Source of the DNA: Chara braunii
Lineage: Eukaryota; Streptophyta; Charophyceae; Charales; Characeae
Length of the DNA stretch: 22,021 bases
Assembly: GCA_003427395.1 (NCBI GenBank)
Contig: BFEA01000586.1
Coordinates: 129,384-151,404, forward strand
Reading direction: 5' to 3'
The translations under genes were made by a program, and so were the position numbers. Within the stretch, counting starts at the first letter, position 1; the number at the start of each line of letters is the position of its first letter. Under the pieces are notes generated by a model, which was given only the letters and a program-made list of their open reading frames with translations, was not told the DNA's origin and ran no database searches. This document shows, in pieces, positions 1 to 8,048 of this stretch.

Positions 1-1197
1 GTATTATAGATGTTTTATTTTGGTAGGCTGGCCATGCTTTGTGTGTTTGTGCTTTTGTAGGTTCGTAGTTCTGTGGGCGGGATTAGTAAGCGTTTTTGTC
101 CACAGACGCTTTCATCTTTTCTGGAGCTATCTGTTTCCTTCTTTTTGAAGCGGGAGGTTTATTAGATTTTGGCGAGGGAGGGTATTTTTTGGAATGTGTA
201 TCTGGAGGGCGTTTTTTTTCGGGGGTTCTCAAAGATACGGCTCCAATGTTTCTGGGTGTTTCAAATTTACTTTTTTGGGTAGCCGATGCATTTCGTATTT
301 ATGTGGTGCTTTTTATTTTTAGTCGGTGTCTTTTTTGTTCATTTCAGTTTTCCTTGGAGTTATTTTCTCTTCTCTTTTTCTATGGGGTTTTATCTGTCAT
401 GTTGGTGTGACGTGTAGTGTTCGTGTTCAAGGTTGTGAGGTTTTTTCTGGGGTGGTTTTTTTTTCTTTTTTGGGGGGGTTATCTAGGTAGAGGGGTGGGG
501 GTAGCTAACCCTAGTGGCGGAAAGGTAGTGTTGTTGCGGTTGTCAGGTGAAGGGGTGGGGTTGGGGGGTGTTCGTTTTTTTTCGGGCGTGGAGGTTGGCC
601 GTCTGGGCTTTCTTTTAATTTGTGTATTTTTTGGGGGGATAACATGTTAATCCGGTTTTTTTTTTGAAGCAACGACTTCAGTGTTTCTGGGTAGTTTAAT
701 TTTTTATTTTCTTTTGGGGAAGTTGGCGAATTTGTGGTGCCTCGCTTTTTAGTAAGTGTCCTTTAGTTTGTGTCTTTTTTTGTAAGTTTCTCGCTTTCTT
801 GGAACTATCTTCGCTCGTCGTTTTCCAGAGGCTCTCTATTGCGATGGGGTTCTTTTTGTCATGTTCTGCTTTAGTGCGTTTGCGTAGGTGTGACGTGTTT
901 GTATTTTAGAAAGTGAGATATCTATTCGGGTGGGGCAGTGGGGATACTTGCTTGAGTGGCGAGAAAGGTAGTGTTTTGCGTTGCGGTCGTCAGGTGAAGG
1001 GGTGGGATTGGGGTGTATTTATTTTTTACTTCTTTGTTTGGGGGTGAGGGCTGGCCGTCTAGGCTTTTTTTTGGCTTGAGTATTTTTTTGGGAGGGAAAA
1101 CATCCTTCTTTGTATGTTTTTTATTAAAAAATGTGTATATTTTATACATATTTATATATGTATGTGTGTGTTTTTATTTATTTGTAATTTGTGAGTA

Positions 1198-1224
<27 letters not shown>
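1..1224 (+). repeat. G/T-rich long repeat, copy A (partial at window edge)
   Basis: This stretch is strongly G+T-rich on the plus strand and ends in a (GT)n run. It aligns almost colinearly with 12243-13404: the first 97 bases differ at about six positions, and 235-450 is about 95% identical by eye. A diverged copy lies at 10750-11992. It has internal structure: 235-650 and 665-1120 are themselves related, sharing a block around TGTTTCTGGGT, a block GAAAGGTAGTGTT and the motif CAGGTGAAGGGGTGGG. Relative to copy C, it lacks about 95 bases near 145 and keeps about 170 bases (655-825) that C has lost. Short open frames here are Phe/Leu/Val/Gly-rich products of the T/G composition and are not called as genes. 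Function is unknown; a subtelomeric satellite or the flank of a retroelement are both possible. Confidence 0.8.
1199..1224 (+). repeat. (GT)13 microsatellite ending copy A
   Basis: This is an uninterrupted GT run. Each of the three long repeat copies ends in such a run (also 11959-11988 and 13338-13404). Here it forms the boundary with the hairpin cluster and RT element to the right. Confidence 0.95.
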
Positions 1225-1229
<5 letters not shown>

Positions 1230-1340
1230 CCGCATTCCCACGTGATGGGAACCCGGTGGGGGCTGAGGTACGGATGACGACCTTGCCCCACCGGGGAGTC
1301 GCCATCCGTACTAGACCAGGTTTTTTTTTTGCTGGTCTTA
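1225..1340. other. Dense cluster of nested and alternative hairpins just 3' of the RT gene
   Basis: There are four perfect inverted repeats in 104 bases. TTCCCA (1235-1240) pairs with TGGGAA (1246-1251). CCCGGTGGGG (1252-1261) pairs with CCCCACCGGG (1286-1295). GTACGGATG (1268-1276) pairs with CATCCGTAC (1303-1311), with an inner CGAC/GTCG stem (1278-1281 and 1298-1301). AGACCAG (1313-1319) pairs with CTGGTCT (1332-1338) across a T run. The second and third stems interleave, so they would be mutually exclusive or form a pseudoknot. On the minus strand this directly follows the RT stop codon (1356-1358), so it would lie in that transcript's 3' untranslated region. I looked for a hammerhead core (CUGANGA with GAAA), since Penelope-like elements can carry hammerheads, and did not find one. 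Confidence 0.75.
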
Positions 1341-1355
1341 CACACACATGCTTCT

Positions 1356-3437
1356 TCAGAGTTCTTCATATTTTTGTAGTGTTTTGCTTGAGTTACATTG
1401 AAAAGGTTGATACGGTGTGGTGTCCTTAAGTACCATCTGCACAATGTCTTTACACTTGTGTGAGTTGAATCCGTTGTCTATCATTGTACGTATTGTGTGC
1501 ATAAGCTCTTCTGCTGCTTTTTCTTCTTTGGTTGTTACTGTCATTATATTGATTGTTTGGGGGATGAGAGTTTTGAGTGATTGTAGGATTGGTCCGTTGG
1601 AGTCAAATTTTAGAAATCTGTTGATTGGGAAGTTAAGTTCTTTTCTTTTGTCATATTTCATGGTTTCGTATTCTCCGGTTGTGTGGTCAGTTATAGCGAT
1701 CGTGGTGTTGAGAAAATCGCATTTGGTGCTAATGGTTGTGTGTTCAAGTTGGATTTTTTCCGTTATTTGTTCATTCAGGGTAACATAATTAAGGGGATAA
1801 GGGAAATATTTACTTCTTTTGCTTTTGATTGTGGGGTTAATAAATTCTCTGATCCTGGGGTTGTTGATGCAATTAAAATCATCAAAGTATCTTAAGCAGT
1901 GTTGAAATAGGGGGAGGAGATGTAGATTAAGTGCAAGTCTTAATTTTTTCATGAATTTGTATTCGTATTGAAAAAAATAGATGTTGCACCACATAGGTGA
2001 GCAGCTGAGTCCCATTGGGATACCGAGCGTTTGCCTCCATGCGGCGCCTCCCAGTGTGGTGTATGCGTTTGTCATGAGCCATGTGCTCATTTTTTGGATA
2101 TCTACGGTCGTGAGTATTGTAGCATTGCCATGTGTGTTTGATGTCCATGAGGTGTGGATTTTGAGTTTGTCTGTTGTTTCTTGAAAGTGGCATGCGATGC
2201 CTGCGTTTCTTCCGTAGGTTTTTCTTGCTTCTTTGAACGCAAGATTAATGAAGAAATTAACGGCAGCAGGTAATCCATCTTCTGAGTTATCTGTAGGGAT
2301 CGTCTCGTAGCATCTGGTTATATCTGCGGTATATAGGTCGTGAATTCGTGATGGTAGGTTATAGATAAAGTCTGATACTGAGTCTATAATCCACCAGAAT
2401 GACACTCTCACCCCATATTCTTGTTCTGTTGTAGTTGTGAGTTCGCCGCAGTGTGTTTTGATGGTTCGGGCCAGTTTTTGCAAGATGGTTGCACATGTGT
2501 CCGCCAATGGGGAAAAGATGACATCTGCTGCGTTTGTTAGCCATCTGAAAGTGTTTTTGTATGTTTTGTATGTTGCCATTAGGTAGGGGAGTTGTATGCT
2601 TTTAATTGGGATGAAGGGGAACTGTGTTTCTATGTGGAATCTGAGCGTCCTTGTTAGTTCGGGTATCGTGCAATCGCAAGGGCTGAAGTCTGTACCAGTG
2701 AGTCTCCGGAGGGTTAGGTATCTCATGTAATTTATGCAGATAAAGGTAGGTGTGTTGGGGGCTTTGTCTGCTCCTGATAAATAGAAGTGTTGTGTTAGAA
2801 ATTCGATTTCATTTTTTATGTTGTGGTGATTATAGTCAAAAGGAACAGGTCTGTGGAAATTGGTGCAACTTTGTTCTACTATGTTTTTTAGTTTTTTCTG
2901 TGCCTGCGTTTGTTGTTGACTTGTGATTAGAAGACCATATTGATTGATTAGTTCAATGGCCCTATTGAGCGTCATTTGGCATTCTTTCTGTACTTCGTGT
3001 TGGTTGTTAGGTTTAAGTGGTATGTGGTTAAGTCCCTTCCTTACTTGTTTTTTTAGTTCCGCATTTTTAATTATATTAGCATCCAGGGTTACTACATGGG
3101 GTTGGTCAAGGGTATCGTCACATGTGTGTAGGAATTGTCTGTATCTTTTATGTTGGCAGAAACAGGTTTGACCCCGTGTTTCGTACCATTGGTCGAGATG
3201 GAAATTCTTGAACACCGCTGTTGGTTTGTATAACTGTTTGGCGATGTGGTTGTCGTACGTCCATCCAAACGTAAGTTCTCTTAGTTTTTTGGCTGCCATT
3301 GGGTTGTGTTCATGAAGAATATGGGAGAACAAATTTTTAATTTTAATTCTCTCCATTAATCTGTTTTTGTAGTGCATGAGGATAATCATTCTTCTAGGCT
3401 CCTGTTGCTTCTTCCATCCTCGTCGTCCATCTTCCAT
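1356..3437 (-). CDS. Penelope-like/TERT-like reverse transcriptase, no endonuclease domain seen
   Basis: This is an intact 693-codon ORF. It starts at the first ATG after an in-frame TAG (3456-3458) and ends in TGA (1356-1358). A CFC pair (Cys92, Cys94) is followed by HVVTLDANII near 114-123, resembling the N-terminal CxC region of Penelope-like RTs. RT core: ADK near 223-225; motif A YTADITRCYETIP (369-381, Asp372); motif B RQTLGIPMGLS (468-478); motif C YFDD (517-520); a primer-grip-like block KYDKRKELNFPINRF (594-608). Both catalytic Asp positions are kept. Only about 75 residues follow the last block and none shows a GIY-YIG pattern; the N-terminus shows none either. The product would copy element RNA into cDNA, priming from DNA 3' ends. 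It is the only long undamaged ORF here, so it is probably a young copy. Family placement is by motif recognition; another TERT/PLE-related lineage is possible. Confidence 0.85.
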   Translation of the reverse strand: MEDGRRGWKKQQEPRRMIILMHYKNRLMERIKIKNLFSHILHEHNPMAAKKLRELTFGWTYDNHIAKQLYKPTAVFKNFHLDQWYETRGQTCFCQHKRYRQFLHTCDDTLDQPHVVTLDANIIKNAELKKQVRKGLNHIPLKPNNQHEVQKECQMTLNRAIELINQYGLLITSQQQTQAQKKLKNIVEQSCTNFHRPVPFDYNHHNIKNEIEFLTQHFYLSGADKAPNTPTFICINYMRYLTLRRLTGTDFSPCDCTIPELTRTLRFHIETQFPFIPIKSIQLPYLMATYKTYKNTFRWLTNAADVIFSPLADTCATILQKLARTIKTHCGELTTTTEQEYGVRVSFWWIIDSVSDFIYNLPSRIHDLYTADITRCYETIPTDNSEDGLPAAVNFFINLAFKEARKTYGRNAGIACHFQETTDKLKIHTSWTSNTHGNATILTTVDIQKMSTWLMTNAYTTLGGAAWRQTLGIPMGLSCSPMWCNIYFFQYEYKFMKKLRLALNLHLLPLFQHCLRYFDDFNCINNPRIREFINPTIKSKRSKYFPYPLNYVTLNEQITEKIQLEHTTISTKCDFLNTTIAITDHTTGEYETMKYDKRKELNFPINRFLKFDSNGPILQSLKTLIPQTINIMTVTTKEEKAAEELMHTIRTMIDNGFNSHKCKDIVQMVLKDTTPYQPFQCNSSKTLQKYEEL

Positions 3438-3969
3438 GAGCTGTAGACCGTTTCCCTATTAAGACGACAAGTTCAAAGCAGGGGGGTTAGGTGTGTGTGA
3501 TTACCGGAGAGTAGCTGTTGAAATGACTGTTCTGTTTATGCTTTATGTATTGCGTTTTGAGAATAGGGTTTAGGGTTTAAGGGGTAGTGTGCTTAGTTCT
3601 TTGTTGTATCAGATCTTTGGAGCTCAAGGGGGAGGTCATGAGGTTACTGTTGCGCTTAATTAATCGGTAGGTTGGCGAGTGTGAGAGCCCGAGGGAGAGG
3701 GGAATTAGGTGTCATGGCGAGAGGGGTTGGGAATGAGAGGAGGAAGGGAGCGGGCGCGATAGTGCAAAAAGTCGGAAAACAGTCGAACATAAAACATCCG
3801 GGGCACATTGCCTTATTTATAGTATTCTGTCAGCGAACATGGCTGCTATCGTCTTTTGTAGTCACATTTCTAGGTACTTTTGATCACCAACTCTATTCTA
3901 GATCAAAACAGCTATGGGCAGCTCTTAGGTGGATGTGCACCGCTACGTGGCTCTTCTTCTCGCAATCAC
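3438..3969. other. Spacer between RT gene and ORF1-like tract
   Basis: There is no convincing coding sequence. It holds the telomeric stub at 3564-3579. If the two minus-strand reading frames belong to one element, this is the inter-ORF spacer. If not, it is a junction between two stacked elements. The plus-strand open frame at 3672-4028 mostly opposes the end of the ORF1-like tract and is not supported. Confidence 0.5.
3564..3579 (+). repeat. Interstitial plant-type telomere repeat stub (about 2.3 units)
   Basis: The plus strand reads TAGGGTTTAGGGTTTA, a perfect register of TTTAGGG, followed by AAGGGG. It lies 127 bases 5' of the RT start codon, with the G-rich strand antisense to the RT gene. 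Confidence 0.85.
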
Positions 3970-6306
3970 TTAGCCGGTTGCTGGTGCTCGTCTGGTGTGG
4001 TCATAATCCCCACCCAAGTTTCTTCTGATGGATCTGTGCTTGGACGATCCCTCATCATGTGCTGCGATCTCTTCACTGGCAGCTTCGCTAACTGATCCTG
4101 CAAGGGATTCTTCGATGTCGAAGTTTTTGAAGATATGGCCAAATGAGCTGACTGCCTTGATCGGCGTGTCCGGAGGTGGTGAGCTGACATCGATTGCTGT
4201 CTGTCTTCTGGCTCCATCCTGGCTTACTTGGTCAGGTATGTGTATGACCTGTGTCCTCTGGTGCTGCGTGCTTGCATTCTGTGTGAGCTGGCCTGCAATC
4301 TGGCTTCGTGATGGGAGCCAGCTGAGGCTGCTTGCGAGGCGTATGGCGGGGCTGGCAAATGTCGCAGCTGTGTGGATTGGTGACCGGTTGGTGGGCAAGG
4401 GTTGTGATGATGTGGTGTTGGGTGCATTGCAAGTGTCATTGAGGATGCTTGTCACAAATCGTTGAGCTTCTGCGTGATTGTTGGGTGCGTTGTGGTTCCT
4501 GTTCCTTGCTCTCTTGTCATTGCGTTTGCGTGCTGTGTTGCGTTGTTGTCTGCGGGTGTTTGTGTTTTTCCTGGCTCTTTTGTGGGGGCGGGTGTTTGCG
4601 TCTTGCTAGGCTGCTGCAGACATGCTGGTTGGTGCATCGTGCATTGGATTTGGTGCCGTAGATGGGGGCTGCGTGGTTGTGGTGCGTTGTTGCAGTGGTG
4701 CAATAGACGGGGGTGTGGCGGCTTTGGCAGGGTGTGGTGCGGTGCTGGGAGTGGGCGGTATGCCAGCTTGCTGTGAGTTTATTTGCTGCAATGATGTGGA
4801 CGGTGGTGGCCTTGTGGCTGAGCAGTGTGCTGTGGCAGATGCGAGCGGGGTCAACATGGGGTTGCTGGTTACCGTCGTAAAGGGGAGTGGCGTCTGCCTG
4901 GCTCTGCTCCTTTGTGCGATGTCTGGCTTTGTTGATAGCGCTCGTCTAAGTCGTCTTCTGCTGTTTGTCGCGCTCGTAGGAATCTTGGTTGTTGTATCTG
5001 GGAACATGATGCTTGCAAACTTCGCTGCGAACGGAATGTCCTCCAGTGATGGGTGATCCAACAATTCGGTGGTCGTCGTCTTGTTGTCGTCAATGAGGCG
5101 GTCCAGGAGGTCCCTCATGATCTTCCGCATGTGCAGGAAGGTGACTTGCGCCAATATTGGTCCCTTCCATTCTGTCTCCAGCTTTTGTTGCAGATCCATC
5201 ATGCGGGTGACATCTGTTGGTGCAACCGGGTCGAAGAAGTCCAAGTTGGCAATGTAGTACCACAACATTTGGTCAAACCAGTTGATCGTCTTGCCAAGGT
5301 TCTTCTCACAAGTGCATTTGAGATATGGTCGCCCGATATTCCACATCTTCTTGACTTCCTCCAGTGTCTATGGGATTCTTGCAAATCCCTTTTAGTGTGA
5401 GGATTAGTTTCAAGACCGCACATTTGGTTTTGTCCAGGATGGCAAGGATAGGAAAATCGCTGTCAAAGGGTGGTCTGTTCGTCGGATAGTGGAGAGTGAA
5501 GCTGTGTGCCGCCAGTCTGCATGCCTCTATGTCTGCGTCTGAAAGGTTTGCAAGTGCCTTGTATCCTTCAATCGAGATAGGCGCAGTATAGTTGAAAGAA
5601 TCTAGGCACCATAGCTTGTGTGCAACGTGCTTGCTATTTTTTTCTACCCAAGTATCTGACGCAATCGGCAGGAAGTGGTTGTCCTGTGCGAATTTGTGGA
5701 TTCTGCGTGAGACATCTATGCATGTAGATGCATTTGCTGTAACGGAGCTTAGTCTTCGTTCGTGCTGCTTTCCAGGTATTCTATTTCTACCTGGGATAGT
5801 CCGATCCGTTGTCTCCGTGCCTGTCGCTTGACGTTGACCTCAGTGGACACGTCTATTTCTCCAAGATCTTGGAGGTGCTCTGAGCTATACCCCAATTCGT
5901 CTAAAATGGCATTTTCTCCTTTGATTATGACCCTATTTAGCTCTATGTTGTGGATCCGGTTGAATGTCGCAATCACATGTAAGTTTAGTGTATAGGCGTC
6001 AATCAATCTATCCATTCTTTCAGGTTGAGTTTCGTATTTAGCACTGATAATCGCCCAGTCACTAAAAGTGAGTGTCTCTATCAGGTTCGGTGATTGAGCA
6101 GTGGCGTGGAATCTGTGCAGAATCTCTTTTGGGAGGGTCATCATAATCAGTTGGGAAAGCATAATCGGTGGCTGGAGTTTAGCGAACGAGGTCACCATTC
6201 GTGCAAGGTTCGCATGCCAGCCATGGTTGATAATCTCTTGATCCTGCACACAATTATCATGGACAATCGGGGGGTTAATGTTTATCTCGCAATCCATAGC
6301 ATGCAT
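3970..6306 (-). pseudogene. Frameshifted ORF1-like coding tract of unknown family
   Basis: Read on the minus strand, four coding-like segments follow one another in different frames. Segment A is 6306-5749 (185 codons, basic KRQARRQR near its end). Segment B is open from about 5834 to 5340 and contains FAQDNHFLPIASDTWVEK and HKLWCLDSFNY. Segment C runs to 4606 and contains TINWFDQMLWYYIANLDFF, then a Pro/Thr/Ser/Ala-rich low-complexity tail. Segment D is 4455-3970, with FGHIFKNFDIEESLAGS near its end. A-to-B and B-to-C are single shifts inside overlaps, with no clear slippery heptamer; C-to-D passes through a third frame (4703-4452). A folded N-terminal half and a disordered tail fit a retroelement ORF1 or gag-like RNA-binding protein. 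I recognise no family domain. It lies upstream of and colinear with the RT gene, suggesting a companion ORF. Introns instead of frameshifts cannot be excluded. Confidence 0.55.
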
Positions 6307-6759
6307 GGGATTCCGTGTTATAGGAGTATGTGGGTTTTAGTAGTCAGATGATCAGATTGGCTGTGCGTGTGCGTTATTTATTATTAGTTATTTTTTGGCC
6401 GAGTATTACTGTGTTTAGCGTGTTTGTGGATATTCTAAAAAAAAGTTCTGATCATATTTCACATGGCGCCGTGCCGGTTGTTCCTGCACCGTTTTCCTGT
6501 TTTCCTGAGGTGCGGTGTGTTAAATTGTCTCACTATCATGTTATTTAATGGAGGTGACGTGAGATGGTTTTCTTGGGGAAGTTTGGTTTCGGGGAGGGCT
6601 GTTTTTTTTTGTGTTTATTCTTACCTTCGGTTGTGGCCAAAGTATCCTCCGTATTTCTTCGTACTGTTCGATTATTCCCTACAGGCATCATGGACAAATT
6701 CATGTAATTTTAGTAGAGAAGAGATCATGACAGCAGCCAACAGGGGTGGGGCTCGGGCG
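6307..6759. other. No gene seen; possible 5' region of the ORF1/RT element
   Basis: Segment A's frame is open back to a TAA near 6342, then nothing coding is visible up to the telomeric stub. If the element is bounded by telomere repeats, this would be its 5' untranslated region. Confidence 0.4.
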
Positions 6760-6783
6760 TAGGGTTTAGGGTTTAGGGTTTTA
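6760..6783 (+). repeat. Interstitial plant-type telomere repeat stub (about 3 units)
   Basis: Three consecutive TAGGGTT units read on the plus strand, followed by TTAG. The G-rich strand is again antisense to the ORF1-like and RT frames. It lies 454 bases 5' of the ORF1-like start, so it could mark the 5' end of an element capped by telomere repeats. Confidence 0.9.
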
Positions 6784-7706
6784 GAAAAGGGTTTTTATTA
6801 CCGCATAGTAAGTTTATTGACAGAAAAAAAAAAAATATTGATTTTCTATCTAATGATTTTTTATTATTCTTTTGGAATTACTGTTGTTATTATTATAATT
6901 ATTTTTATTATTAATATTGTTTTTATTATTAAATGTATCAATCTGTGGTATTAGTCTTGTATCAGTGTTATTAGGCGGGGTGGCGTTTCGTGTTTGTGTT
7001 TTGGAGGTTTTTTTTTTTTTTTTTTTTTTTTGGGTTTTTTTTTATTTTTTTTTTTTTTTTTTTTTTTTTTGGGTTTTTTTTTTTTTTTTTTTTTTTTTGG
7101 GTTATGATCTAATTATTGTGTGACGAATTCTTGTTCATTGTTCGTCCCCGAAAGGGACCGGTGTGCTGTTTATGTCGTTTCATTGTACCATGTCGATTCA
7201 TTATGCCTTTTCATGTTTATCGGTTTTTAGTTTTTTGGGTTCTTTTTTGGGGTTTGCATGATCTTATCTGGGGGGGTACAGTGTCCAGGCTATGTTCGTG
7301 ATGTGACTTTGCTTGGTGGTGCAACTTTCTGAGGGGCAAATTTGTAGGTGTTTAACGCCGGAACGTAGGGTATTATGATGTCGGGGTACGCCTCAGGGTG
7401 TGCAGGCTATTATTGGCTATGGGTCGTTCTTGGTCATTTGTGGGTGTCCTCTCTCTCTATTCGTTGGGGTGTGTGTGTGTAACTTGTTTTCTATTTAATC
7501 AGGGATATGGATTCATTTTGGGTAGGGCTTGTGAATTTCGAAGTATCCTCAGGAGGGAATCTGTTAGTCTATGGTTATTGTCTGCGTTATCGTGATAGTG
7601 TGTGGTTGTCTTTGTGAGTTATGTGCTTGGTTGCTGCTTCTTTTCGTCATGTCTGTTACTTTCGTAGCTCGTGGGCATATTCACGGTCGGGTAGTGATCG
7701 CTTCTT
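6784..7706. other. A/T-rich, no gene seen
   Basis: Positions 6830-6945 are very A/T-rich. Positions 7008-7101 are long T runs, listed separately. Positions 7102-7706 have mixed composition with only short open frames and no recognised similarity. Confidence 0.6.
7008..7101 (+). repeat. Long T tracts punctuated by GGG
   Basis: About 85 T residues are interrupted by GGG at 7032-7034, 7071-7073 and 7099-7101 and by a single A. The spacing is about 28-39 bases. It could be an expanded poly(T) tail set or an assembly-prone homopolymer. It lies about 225 bases to the right of the telomeric stub. Confidence 0.85.
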
Positions 7707-8048
7707 TTGGGTCGGGAGTTTGAATTCATACGCTTCGTTACCAAGCATCAGATTCGCCATTATGAGCTAGATGCGCGGGGAGAGCTAGTTCTACGCCTGG
7801 ATGTGGGCTTGGGGTATATGGATGATGATTTTCTACGTGAGGTCACTGTGTACGTGACAAAGGTTCACGAGGACGTTCCGAACATTCTTACAGGTGTTGG
7901 TGAGGACATCGTGGAATCAATGGTGCGGTTAGTTACGACTGCGATCCTTAATGAGCATGCTGATCGTCTTTCTTCCATAGTTGAGTGGGAGGCGATTCTT
8001 GATGCACCGTTGGAGGGCTGTGCCTATATGCGTGGTGATCTTCAGTAG
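7707..8048 (+). CDS. Hypothetical coding exon or gene fragment
   Basis: The frame is open for 113 codons after an in-frame TGA (7695-7697) and ends in TAG (8046-8048). The composition is protein-like and acidic, without the Phe/Cys bias of the T/G-rich ORFs. It contains HYELDARGELVLRLDVGLGY and DFLREVTVYVTKVHEDVPNI, which look like alternating strand and helix. No ATG occurs in the first 37 codons (the first is near 7818), so a complete gene is unlikely. An internal or last exon, or a fragment of a mobile-element protein, fits better. I do not recognise the family. No clear splice acceptor was established. Confidence 0.35.
   Translation: MGREFEFIRFVTKHQIRHYELDARGELVLRLDVGLGYMDDDFLREVTVYVTKVHEDVPNILTGVGEDIVESMVRLVTTAILNEHADRLSSIVEWEAILDAPLEGCAYMRGDLQ

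Noticed and set aside
96-650. Open frames in the G/T-rich repeat that recur in copy C (for example 12513-12731)
   Set aside because: They are Phe/Leu/Val/Gly-rich consequences of T/G composition. They recur because the DNA is repeated, and indels between copies break the frame.
1225-1355. Hammerhead ribozyme, as known from Penelope-like elements
   Set aside because: No CUGANGA...GAAA core could be paired on either strand despite the dense hairpins. The CTGATGA/CTGACGA strings on the minus strand of the long repeats lack a matching GAAA and stem II.
1417-3171. Plus-strand open frames opposite the reverse transcriptase
   Set aside because: They are shadows of the minus-strand RT ORF, which has clear motifs.
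1356-6306. GIY-YIG endonuclease domain, C-terminal or N-terminally permuted
   Set aside because: No recognisable GIY...YIG pair or following conserved block in the RT ORF or in the ORF1-like segments. A profile search would be needed to be certain.
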